Part shown: in pieces, positions 25,591-32,539 of the stretch | How positions within the stretch are numbered: the stretch's first letter is position 1 | Layout: every line of letters starts with the position of its first letter | The notes under the pieces: model-generated | Told to the model about the DNA's origin: nothing | What the model saw: only the letters and a program-made list of their open reading frames with translations | Databases searched by the model: none | NCBI RefSeq assembly: GCF_001723355.1 | Contig: NZ_LPWE01000011.1 | Location: 508,968 to 572,967 of the forward strand | Direction of reading: 5' to 3' | Source: Methyloceanibacter stevinii | Lineage (GTDB): Bacteria > Pseudomonadota > Alphaproteobacteria > Rhizobiales > Methyloligellaceae | DNA: 64,000 nt | Program-made: the position numbers and the translations under genes

Positions 25591-26427
25591 ATGGAAAACG
25601 ACGCTTTCGACCCCGAGAGCCAAAAAAAACTGGCGCTCGATCAGCTTGTTTTGCTGGACGAACACAACTGCCTCGAAGGCGACGAGATGCGCCCGTTGCG
25701 TCTCGCTCTCGAGTTCATGAAGGCGGACCGTGCGCTGATCGACGAGGCGATTGCCTCGACGGTCGTCGTCTTCGGCAGTCACCTGATCGCTTCGCCCGAG
25801 GCGGCCGATGCCGCCTTGAGCCGGGCCACGGACCCAGCTGGCAGGGCGCGCGCCGAGCAGCAGCGCGCCATGTCCGCCTGGTATGAAGAGGCACGCCACT
25901 TTGCACGCATTGTCTCGGAACGCGGCGGTGCGCTCGCGTCGAGCGGTCCACGTCACAATGTCCTGGCGACCGGCGGCGGGCCCGGAATCATGGAGGCGGG
26001 CGAACCGGGGGGCCATGGAGGCCGGGCCCCGAGCATCGGCTTCAATATTGTCTTGCCGGAGGAACAGCACCCCAATCCCTACATCACGCCGGAGCTCAGC
26101 CTGTCTTTCCGGTACTTCGCCATCCGCAAGATGCACTTTGCCATGCGGGCGCGGGCGCTTGCGATCTTTCCGGGCGGCTTCGGGACCTTGGACGAGTTGT
26201 TTGAGATACTTACGCTCAAGCAGACTCAGAAGATGGCGCCGATTCCGGTCATCCTGTTTGCGCGCGCCTATTGGACGAACCTGATCGACTTCGGCGCATT
26301 GGTGGAGCGGGGCACGATCCGAGAAGACGATGCGGGCTCGTTCGAAATGGTCGACAGTGCCGAAGAGGCCTGGGCTGTGCTGTCTCGCGCAGGTGTCTTG
26401 ACCGAGCCTTCGTTGCGCGTGCCATAG
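25591..26427 (+). CDS. LOG-family protein (Rossmann, possible nucleotide phosphoribohydrolase)
   Basis: Protein of 278 residues with both LOG/YgdH signatures: ATGGGPGIMEA and IFPGGFGTLDELFEILT (the PGGxGTxxE motif). The family hydrolyses nucleotide 5'-monophosphates, some members making cytokinin. ATG 25591 is preferred to the upstream ATG 25528 since family homology begins after it. The long N-terminal helical part (about 100 residues) puts it in the larger YgdH/PpnN-like subgroup. No operon partner. Confidence 0.85.
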   Translation: MENDAFDPESQKKLALDQLVLLDEHNCLEGDEMRPLRLALEFMKADRALIDEAIASTVVVFGSHLIASPEAADAALSRATDPAGRARAEQQRAMSAWYEEARHFARIVSERGGALASSGPRHNVLATGGGPGIMEAGEPGGHGGRAPSIGFNIVLPEEQHPNPYITPELSLSFRYFAIRKMHFAMRARALAIFPGGFGTLDELFEILTLKQTQKMAPIPVILFARAYWTNLIDFGALVERGTIREDDAGSFEMVDSAEEAWAVLSRAGVLTEPSLRVP

Positions 26428-26464
26428 GCCCGTCCGACTTCTCAGGCGGCTATCGGACGGCTCA

Positions 26465-26959
26465 TCAAGCGACGACTTTGCGTTTTCGTGAGCGGGGCTC
26501 CTCGGCTGCCGTGCCGAGCACATCCGCCTGTCCGCGTTTCGAGCCCGCAAGGTCGGCGATCGTGTGGAGATCCAGAACGCTTATGAAAGCCTCCAGCGCA
26601 TCGCCGACAACTTGATTGATGGGAGTCCCGGCTCTCTTGGGCGCGGAGCGGGCGGTGCCCCCTTTGCGGGCCGACCTTATCCTGGCGGCCTCCGTGAACC
26701 GGACCACCTCGCCGATACGGATCTCATCCGCGGGCCTCGCCAGACCCAAGCCACCGGAGCGGCCACGAACCGTCTCGACGAATCCCGCCCGCACCAAGCC
26801 CGGTACGATCTTGGCGACGTTGTACTCCGTGATCCTCTCCGCGCGCGCGATATCGGCTGCCCGAAGGCGCTTTGTCCCGGCGCGGGCGCAACGCACGAGA
26901 ATGCGGATGGCGTGATGAGTTTGTTTGCTCAGTTGCATAGGCGTCTCGGCACCATACAT
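26465..26959 (-). CDS. Rrf2-family regulator lacking the iron-sulfur cysteines
   Basis: Winged-helix protein of 164 residues related to NsrR/IscR/RirA (MQLSKQTHHAIRILVRCA, ITEYNVAKIVPGLVRAGFVETVRGRSGGLGLA, EIRIGEVVRFTE, ALEAFISVLDLHTIADL). The loop that holds three Cys in NsrR here reads RIRSARKGGTARSAPKRAG, with none, so it should not bind a cluster. ATG 26959 has AGGA nine bases upstream; ATG 26938 is an alternative nearer the family start. It lies beside the feo operon and may respond to another signal of iron or redox state. Confidence 0.85.
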   Translation of the reverse strand: MYGAETPMQLSKQTHHAIRILVRCARAGTKRLRAADIARAERITEYNVAKIVPGLVRAGFVETVRGRSGGLGLARPADEIRIGEVVRFTEAARIRSARKGGTARSAPKRAGTPINQVVGDALEAFISVLDLHTIADLAGSKRGQADVLGTAAEEPRSRKRKVVA

Positions 26960-27109
26960 ACCAAATCATCCTGGCCGAGTGGGATAATTTGGCAATGGCC
27001 CGGCAAGGCGGCGATTCGCCCAGGCAGGGCCGGATCGGAAAACCGTTTACAAATGGACTTCTACTCTACCACGAGTCGGGCAGCCCGATGATCTTCCCCT
27101 CGCCAAAGC

Positions 27110-27769
27110 CTATCGGAAACCGCATCTGCCGCTCCGGCAATTCGCGAAGCCGTCAGAAGCGGGCGCGTGAAGCTGGGCGCGATCTTCCCGCTGCGCGGCA
27201 CAACCGGCGCACAGAAGGACGAGATCGCGCGCATAGGCATGGTCCTCTTGCCGGCCGGCGCCTGGTGCGGTCAGAAACACCTCGATGCCGACATAGAGAA
27301 AACGCGGATTGCGCCAGACGATCTCGGGAATGTAGGTCCACACGACAGGACGCAATTCCTGTTCCGACGGTGCACGAGACCCGTTTGTTTCGTGCGACAC
27401 GATCTTGAGCCGCCGTATATCCGCATCCTCTGACGCGGAACCATGCGCACGGTTTGCCAGCGCGTGGTCCAGGCAACTCAAGAAGTCTTCGCTGTGACAA
27501 TAGATATCGGCACACCGGCCGCTCTCGTTGAGACCCGTATGGATATCGATCACAGGCCCGGTTCGCCGGTGCAGTTGCTGGAGAACCTGCTGGTACATCT
27601 CGGCATGGCGAATGCGGTATTGGAATTCATCGTCCGGCGTGGGATTGGCGTTCTCCAGCCCCTTGTCCACGCGGAGCACGTCGCAGCGGTCCCCGAGAAG
27701 CCCGGCCAGGCGATCTCCGAAGGCGAGTTCGTCCCTATGAACGCCGATCAGGAGAAGCGGTTTTTCCAT
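27110..27769 (-). CDS. Putative zinc amidohydrolase/carboxypeptidase-like protein (M14/AstE superfamily)
   Basis: About 219 residues. GVHRDE near the N-terminus and VIDIHTG about 65 residues on match the HxxE...H zinc-ligand spacing of the aspartoacylase/succinylglutamate desuccinylase branch of M14 peptidases. The C-terminal 40 residues are Arg/Ala/Cys-rich and less family-like. ATG 27769 follows GGAG and is preferred to ATG 27778. The gene overlaps feoC by 35-44 bp, so it is expressed with the feo operon; a link to iron, for example cleaving a chelate or an acylated amino acid, is only suggested by position. Confidence 0.5.
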   Translation of the reverse strand: MEKPLLLIGVHRDELAFGDRLAGLLGDRCDVLRVDKGLENANPTPDDEFQYRIRHAEMYQQVLQQLHRRTGPVIDIHTGLNESGRCADIYCHSEDFLSCLDHALANRAHGSASEDADIRRLKIVSHETNGSRAPSEQELRPVVWTYIPEIVWRNPRFLYVGIEVFLTAPGAGRQEDHAYARDLVLLCAGCAAQREDRAQLHAPASDGFANCRSGRCGFR

Positions 27770-28010
27770 CGTCTCCATCGCCCAGCCACTCGTAGATCTC
27801 GAAAGACGTAGCGCAACAACTGCCGCAGGTGCCGCCCGTCGAGCATTTGTTGCAGCTGCATCCGAACTCGAGACGCTTCACCTTGCCCTTGCGGATCCAA
27901 TGATCGAGCATGCCCCGCAAAGCGTCCGGCTCTACGCTGTAATGTGTCGAGAGGTCCCCAATGCTGGCGGGGCTATGGGTCTCGAGGTAGTTCTTCAGAT
28001 CAAGCAGCAT
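27735..28010 (-). CDS. feoC: FeoC-like ferrous-iron transport regulator
   Basis: Small 91-residue protein: winged helix (MLLDLKNYLETHSPASIGDLSTHYSVEPDALRGMLDHWIRKGKVKRL), as in FeoC, followed by a Cys-rich stretch GCSCNKCSTGGTCGSCC. Six Cys in 16 residues is more than the usual four of enterobacterial FeoC. The Cys region could hold an iron-sulfur cluster that reports on iron or oxygen and steadies FeoB. It lies 50 bp after feoB and overlaps the next gene. Confidence 0.85.
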   Translation of the reverse strand: MLLDLKNYLETHSPASIGDLSTHYSVEPDALRGMLDHWIRKGKVKRLEFGCSCNKCSTGGTCGSCCATSFEIYEWLGDGDDGKTASPDRRS

Positions 28011-28060
28011 TGGCGTTCGCTGTCGTCCATGCGGTTAGGTTTTGGCATGCACGTTGGGCA

Positions 28061-30391
28061 TCACGCACCCCGGAGTGCGGGGAGGCGGTGATTTTCGTGG
28101 GTGCCGTAATAACGCATGCCAAGAAACGCCGCGACAAAGAGCGCGAGTATTCCGCCGATCCACCAAGCGGAAGACACTGGATCCTGCGAGAACGTCGCGG
28201 CCTGATAGAACAGCACAGCGACACCGTATGCGAGCGCGGTCGTCCACACGCTGACGAATATGGCCCAGACCGCGCCGATTTCGCGATAGACGGCGGCGGT
28301 AGCCGCGACGCAGGGCATATAGAGCAAGATGAAGAGCAGATAGGCGAAGGCGCCAACCTGGCCATTGAAGAGGCTCGCCATCGATCCGAAGATGCCGGCG
28401 CTTACCCCTTGCTCCTCCGCCGCGCTAGCCGGTGAGCTGACATCGCCGATGTCCATGCCAAGCGGATCCTGCGCCGTACCGAAGGCATCCCGAAGGTTCG
28501 GTCCGATGCTCTCGAATGCCGCTTGCAGGCCGCCCCAGAAGTTGAACGCGTCTTCGCCCTCCTCGGAGCCGGGCTCGGCGTCGTTCGCGGCCATGCTGGA
28601 GTAAAGCGTGTTGAGCGTGCCGACCACGACTTCCTTGGCGAGCAGGCCGGTGAAGATACCGACTGTCGCCGGCCAATTGTCTTCCTGGATGCCCATTGGT
28701 TCGAAGATGGGGACGAGTCCGCGGCCGATCTCGGACAGTACCGAGTCCTCCGAATCCTCGTGGCCGAAACTTCCGTCGGTTCCCCACGAGTTGAGGAAGG
28801 CGATCACGACGACCATGGCGACGATCACCTTGCCCGCGCGCAGAATAAAACTCTGCAACCGGTCCCAGGTGCGCAGCATGATGCCTTTGAAGGTCGGCAT
28901 GTGATAGGGCGGCAGCTCCATCACGAAGGGAGAGGTCTCACCGCGCAGCAGCGTGTGCTTGAGCATCAGCCCGGTGAACACCGCGGCGAGAATGCCGATC
29001 AGATAGAGCGCGAAGACGAGGTTCTGCCCGCCGACTGGAAAGAACGCCGCCGCGAAGAGGGCATAGACCGGAAGCTTGGCGCCGCACGACATGAACGGCG
29101 CCATCATGATGGTCATGGTGCGGTCGCGCTGATTTTCCAGCGTCCGGGCGGCCATGATCGCCGGCACGTTGCAGCCGAATCCGACAATCAGCGGAACGAA
29201 GGATTTGCCGGGCAGGCCGATCATGCGCATGAGCCGGTCCATGACGAACGCGGCACGCGCCATGTAACCGGAGTCCTCTAAGAGCGAAAGGAAGAGGAAT
29301 AGGCATGCGATGATCGGGATGAAAGTCGCGACGGTCTGGATGCCGCCGCCGACGCCCGTGGCGAGCAGGGTCACGACCCAGTCGGGGCTGCCAATGCTCT
29401 CAAGGAGATGGCCGAACCCGTCGACGAAGATGGTGCCTGCGGCAATATCGAAGAAGTCGATGAATGCGCCGCCGATGTTGATGGTGAACATGAACATCGC
29501 ATACATGATGATTAGGAAGATCGGGATGCCCAGCGTCCGGTTGAGGATGACGCGGTCGATGCTGTCGGACACGGTTTTGTTCAATTGCGTGGTCCGGCGC
29601 ACGGATTTCTGTGTCAGGCCGTTGACGAAGTCGTAGCGTCCGCTGGCGATGAGCGTGTCGGCATCGACGCCGAGGTCCGCCTCGATCTTGTCCCTTTGGC
29701 GCGCAGCGATCCTCTCCGCTTCCGAATCGAGGGTGCCCGACGCGCTTTCGTCGCCCTCCAGAAGCTTGACGGCGAGCCAGCGGGACGATCCGCTCGTTGC
29801 TGTCTCGGTGATGTGCGGGAGGAGTTCGGCGAGGGCCGCTTCGACCTCCGGCCCATAGGTGGGCGTTTCCCGAACCGGTTGCGCCTCGCTCGCGGCACGG
29901 ACGATCTCGGCCTTGAGGTCATCGACCCCCTTTTCGGCCGAAGCGACAATCGGGATGACCGGACAGCCCAGCCGCTTGGACAATTCATCGATATTGATCT
30001 CCAAGTGCCGCGACTTGGCGATATCGACCATGTTGAGCGCCACCACGATTGGGGCGCCCATTTCCAGCAACTGGGTGGTGAGATAGAGATTCCGCTCGAT
30101 GTTCGAGGCGTCGATGATGTTGACGATCAAGTTCGCGCCACCCTCGACGACGTAGTCGCGCGCAACGCGTTCGTCGAGAGAGACGGACCCGCCTGCGCCG
30201 TCGAGCGAGTAGACGCCGGGCAAGTCGACGACCTCAATTCGCTGTCCGCGATAGGCAAAGCCCCCGACCTTCTTCTCGACGGTCACGCCCGGCCAGTTTC
30301 CGACGCGCTGTTGCGTGCCGGTCATCGCATTGAAGAGCGTGGTCTTGCCGCAGTTCGGATTGCCAACGATGGCAATGCTCACCTCATCCAT
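28061..30391 (-). CDS. feoB: Ferrous iron transporter FeoB
   Basis: Inner-membrane Fe(II) transporter of 776 residues. The N-terminal G-domain has GNPNCGKTTLFNAMTG (10-25), DLPGVYSL, NMVD and the helical GDI region; two Gate motifs follow in the membrane part (GFGCNVPAIMAARTLE and FMSCGAKLPVYALFAA). Full length and intact. Its ATG overlaps the feoA stop (TAATG at 30391). Gene order feoA-feoA-feoB-feoC. Confidence 0.97.
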   Translation of the reverse strand: MDEVSIAIVGNPNCGKTTLFNAMTGTQQRVGNWPGVTVEKKVGGFAYRGQRIEVVDLPGVYSLDGAGGSVSLDERVARDYVVEGGANLIVNIIDASNIERNLYLTTQLLEMGAPIVVALNMVDIAKSRHLEINIDELSKRLGCPVIPIVASAEKGVDDLKAEIVRAASEAQPVRETPTYGPEVEAALAELLPHITETATSGSSRWLAVKLLEGDESASGTLDSEAERIAARQRDKIEADLGVDADTLIASGRYDFVNGLTQKSVRRTTQLNKTVSDSIDRVILNRTLGIPIFLIIMYAMFMFTINIGGAFIDFFDIAAGTIFVDGFGHLLESIGSPDWVVTLLATGVGGGIQTVATFIPIIACLFLFLSLLEDSGYMARAAFVMDRLMRMIGLPGKSFVPLIVGFGCNVPAIMAARTLENQRDRTMTIMMAPFMSCGAKLPVYALFAAAFFPVGGQNLVFALYLIGILAAVFTGLMLKHTLLRGETSPFVMELPPYHMPTFKGIMLRTWDRLQSFILRAGKVIVAMVVVIAFLNSWGTDGSFGHEDSEDSVLSEIGRGLVPIFEPMGIQEDNWPATVGIFTGLLAKEVVVGTLNTLYSSMAANDAEPGSEEGEDAFNFWGGLQAAFESIGPNLRDAFGTAQDPLGMDIGDVSSPASAAEEQGVSAGIFGSMASLFNGQVGAFAYLLFILLYMPCVAATAAVYREIGAVWAIFVSVWTTALAYGVAVLFYQAATFSQDPVSSAWWIGGILALFVAAFLGMRYYGTHENHRLPALRGA

Positions 30392-30627
30392 TAAACGATC
30401 CTCTCGATCTTCAATGCGTCCGCTTCGTGCTTGCGCAGGCTGAGCGAGAAACCGCGCACCTTGATCTCGACGGGATCACCGAGCGGGGCCACGCGGACAA
30501 CGCTGATCTCGGTGCCGGGCGTGAGACCCATGGCGAGTAGCTTCTGCCGGTAATGTTGTGCGCCCTCGTTGAAACCGATCACCGAAGCCCGGTCTCCCAC
30601 GGACAGGCCGCGAAGCCCTTCATCCAT
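30391..30627 (-). CDS. feoA: FeoA-type SH3-like protein
   Basis: SH3-fold partner of FeoB (78 residues from ATG 30627). GDRASVIGFNEG, KLLAMGLTPGTEISVVRVAPLGDPVEIKVRGFSLSLRKHEA match FeoA closely. ATG 30627 has AGG(TGAAGGA) in front; ATG 30648 overlaps the previous gene. It overlaps feoB by one base. Confidence 0.95.
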   Translation of the reverse strand: MDEGLRGLSVGDRASVIGFNEGAQHYRQKLLAMGLTPGTEISVVRVAPLGDPVEIKVRGFSLSLRKHEADALKIERIV

Positions 30628-30631
30628 TCCT

Positions 30632-30934
30632 TCACCTCGTTTCGACATCGCTGACAGGCACGACCAGGATTTTTCTTGTCACGCCGACTCCCAGCGCCAA
30701 CCGAAGATCTCCGAGGGCAACCACCATTCGCCCGTCCGTCTGACGCTGGGTGACGGTCAGTTCCTTGCCGACGACAATTCCGAGATCGAACAATCGACGT
30801 TGATCATTCTGATCGCCCGATACGGCGACGACTTTGACCCGCTCATCAGTGCCGGCCATTGCCAGCGGTAGTCCCCCTGCACTCATAGTCTCGGCACCAA
30901 GCGATCCATCATCGTCCCAAGCATTGACACGCAA
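30632..30934 (-). CDS. Second FeoA-type protein, first gene of the feo operon
   Basis: 100 residues; an SH3-like FeoA domain (VKVVAVSGDQNDQRRLFDLGIVVGKELTVTQRQTDGRMVVALGDLRLALGVGVTRKILV) after a 30-residue leader without family features. The start is uncertain: the call is a TTG with weak GGGGCGG; Met codons at 30886 and 30859 would remove the leader. Two FeoA-like proteins next to one FeoB is known in some proteobacteria. The stop is 4 bp before the second feoA. Confidence 0.85.
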   Translation of the reverse strand: MRVNAWDDDGSLGAETMSAGGLPLAMAGTDERVKVVAVSGDQNDQRRLFDLGIVVGKELTVTQRQTDGRMVVALGDLRLALGVGVTRKILVVPVSDVETR

Positions 30935-30956
30935 CCGCCCCGCACGCCAGATTGTC

Positions 30957-30969
30957 GACTAAATAAGTC
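30957..30969. promoter_or_regulatory. Dyad in the feo/ferrosome-like divergent promoter region
   Basis: GACT-AAATA-AGTC lies in an A+T-rich stretch of the 150-bp gap between the feo operon and the divergent membrane-protein cluster, 23 bp upstream of the feo start. It is a plausible site for an iron regulator (Fur, Irr, RirA or the Rrf2 protein), but it does not exactly match a consensus I can state. Confidence 0.35.
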
Positions 30970-31084
30970 ATATTTTTTGTCCCTATAAACTGATCCCGGT
31001 CAGGGCTCGGATGTGCAAGGGGACAATATCCTGCCAAAGAGGCGTGCCGTTGCACGGTAACAACAGCGAGTGAGTGATCGACGC

Positions 31085-31684
31085 ATGAGTAACGAGACCG
31101 GTCCCGGCGGAGAGAACCGGATGGGCGGGCAACCGAGCGGTCAATTCGGAGGCGATAGCGGCGAATCCGAGGAAAATGGGATGCATGCGGAAGGCGCGCT
31201 TCCGTTCGGTTGGTACTATTTCGGACCCGAGCCCCCAACCTTTCAGCCTCCCGGCAATCCTGGCTACGGACCTGGCGGCGCACCCGGAACCATGCATGGT
31301 GCGTCGTTTGGTCCCGCGGGCGATCCTTACGGTGCCGCACCTGGCGCGCACGGTGGCGACGCATACGAGAAGCACGACAAGAGTGCCGCTTACATGGACG
31401 CGTTCGACCGGTTGTCGCGCGGACATGTCGACGCCCAGACGATCGGCAAGCTTCTCTCGCTCGATGACGAAGAGTTCTGGAAGGGCGCCCTCGTCGGTGC
31501 AGGCGCGGCGCTTCTCGCGACGAACTTGCCCGCTCTCAAGACCATGCTTGCCGGAGCCTTTGCAGGCGGCGGTGCGGCTAAGGGCGGCGAGAGCAAGAGT
31601 GGCGACACAGATGCTGCGAAGCATGCGTCCGAAGCGGACGTCCGCGGCGGATCATATGCCGACGACAAGGAGACGAAAGAGTGA
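31085..31684 (+). CDS. Gly/Pro-rich membrane-associated protein of the ferrosome-like cluster
   Basis: 199 residues. The first half is hydrophilic and rich in Gly, Pro, Tyr and Glu (GGENRMGGQPSGQFGG, FGPEPPTFQPPGNPGYG); the second has an acidic helix (DAFDRLSRGHVDAQTIGKLLSLDDEEFWKGA) and one hydrophobic segment (VGAGAALLATNLPALKTMLAGAFAGG), then a charged tail. ATG 31085 is preferred over 31070. I do not recognise the family. Its stop overlaps the next start (GTGA), and it heads the cluster containing the P-type ATPase, so it is probably an accessory of that system. Confidence 0.65.
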   Translation: MSNETGPGGENRMGGQPSGQFGGDSGESEENGMHAEGALPFGWYYFGPEPPTFQPPGNPGYGPGGAPGTMHGASFGPAGDPYGAAPGAHGGDAYEKHDKSAAYMDAFDRLSRGHVDAQTIGKLLSLDDEEFWKGALVGAGAALLATNLPALKTMLAGAFAGGGAAKGGESKSGDTDAAKHASEADVRGGSYADDKETKE

Positions 31685-32034
31685 CCTATTCCAATGACGT
31701 TCAGAGCTACGGCTATGCTGCGCCCATGCTGCCGGCCGGTCCCTATCTGCTGCGCACGGGTGCCACCGGCGCCATGATCGCGGGCGGTTGGGCCGCGGTG
31801 ACAGATCTTCGCCGCATGCGCGAGGGTGAGATTTCCCGCGACGAGGCCATCAAGCACACGGTCACCAACGCAGCGATCGGCGCCGGTGCGGGCGTGCTTG
31901 TCGGCACGGCAGCACATCTTGCGCGCAACCATCCGCTGGCAGGTGTCGCCGTGGTGCTGGCTGCCGGCGCCGGAGCGCTCTACCTGGCTGGCCAGGAGAA
32001 GTCGGAAGGACCCACGGGCGAGACGGGCAACTAG
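31681..32034 (+). CDS. Small two-helix membrane protein of the ferrosome-like cluster
   Basis: 117 residues from GTG 31681. Two Gly/Ala-rich hydrophobic segments (LLRTGATGAMIAGGWAAVTDL and AAIGAGAGVLVGTAAHLA...GVAVVLAAGAGALYLAG) are separated by a charged helix (RRMREGEISRDEAIKHT). The glycine-rich hairpin recalls small organelle-shaping membrane proteins such as those of magnetosomes, but no homology is claimed. Coupled to the previous gene by a 4-bp overlap. Confidence 0.65.
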   Translation: MTYSNDVQSYGYAAPMLPAGPYLLRTGATGAMIAGGWAAVTDLRRMREGEISRDEAIKHTVTNAAIGAGAGVLVGTAAHLARNHPLAGVAVVLAAGAGALYLAGQEKSEGPTGETGN

Positions 32035-32122
32035 CACCGCGCTCCAATACCAATCCCCTTCGGCCCGAGACGGACTCGGGCCAGGACGCCGTCAATGAAG
32101 ACGCAATCACAAGGAAGTCTCG

Positions 32123-32527
32123 ATGAGTCCTCACCCCCACATGTATCAGATGTATCCCGGTAACCCGAACGGCGGCCCGCAAGGCGAAGGCCAGGGTTAT
32201 GCTCAAGGCTATGGCAATGGTCCGCATTGGCATCGGCACGCGCACCCTTACGGTCCGGGCCACGCGGCAGGCTACGGCCCGGCGGCGCCCGGCCAAGCCC
32301 CGTCCCAGTTCCCGGCTCCGGGGGCGCTCGGCCTGCTCAACAATCGGTTTGTCACCGGCATGCTCGTAGGCAGTGCACTGACCTATGTCCTGACCAACGA
32401 GCACATTCAGCGCGCGGCCATTCGCGGTGTCACGCAAATCTGGCTCGGCATCCAGGGCGGCCTCGAGGAGACGAAAGAGCGCTTCCGCGACGCGGAGTCC
32501 GAGATCAAGACCCATCACGGGCAATAG
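32123..32527 (+). CDS. His/Gly/Tyr-rich membrane protein of the ferrosome-like cluster
   Basis: 134 residues. The first 60 are low-complexity with many His, Tyr, Gly and Pro (GPHWHRHAHPYGPGHAAGYG), a possible metal-binding surface. One hydrophobic segment (FVTGMLVGSALTYVLTNE) is followed by an amphipathic charged helix (LEETKERFRDAESEIK), an arrangement like YtxH-type proteins. A good AAGGAAG ribosome site precedes the ATG. It ends 12 bp before the ATPase gene. Confidence 0.65.
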   Translation: MSPHPHMYQMYPGNPNGGPQGEGQGYAQGYGNGPHWHRHAHPYGPGHAAGYGPAAPGQAPSQFPAPGALGLLNNRFVTGMLVGSALTYVLTNEHIQRAAIRGVTQIWLGIQGGLEETKERFRDAESEIKTHHGQ

Positions 32528-32539
32528 CGCGGTTGTCTC

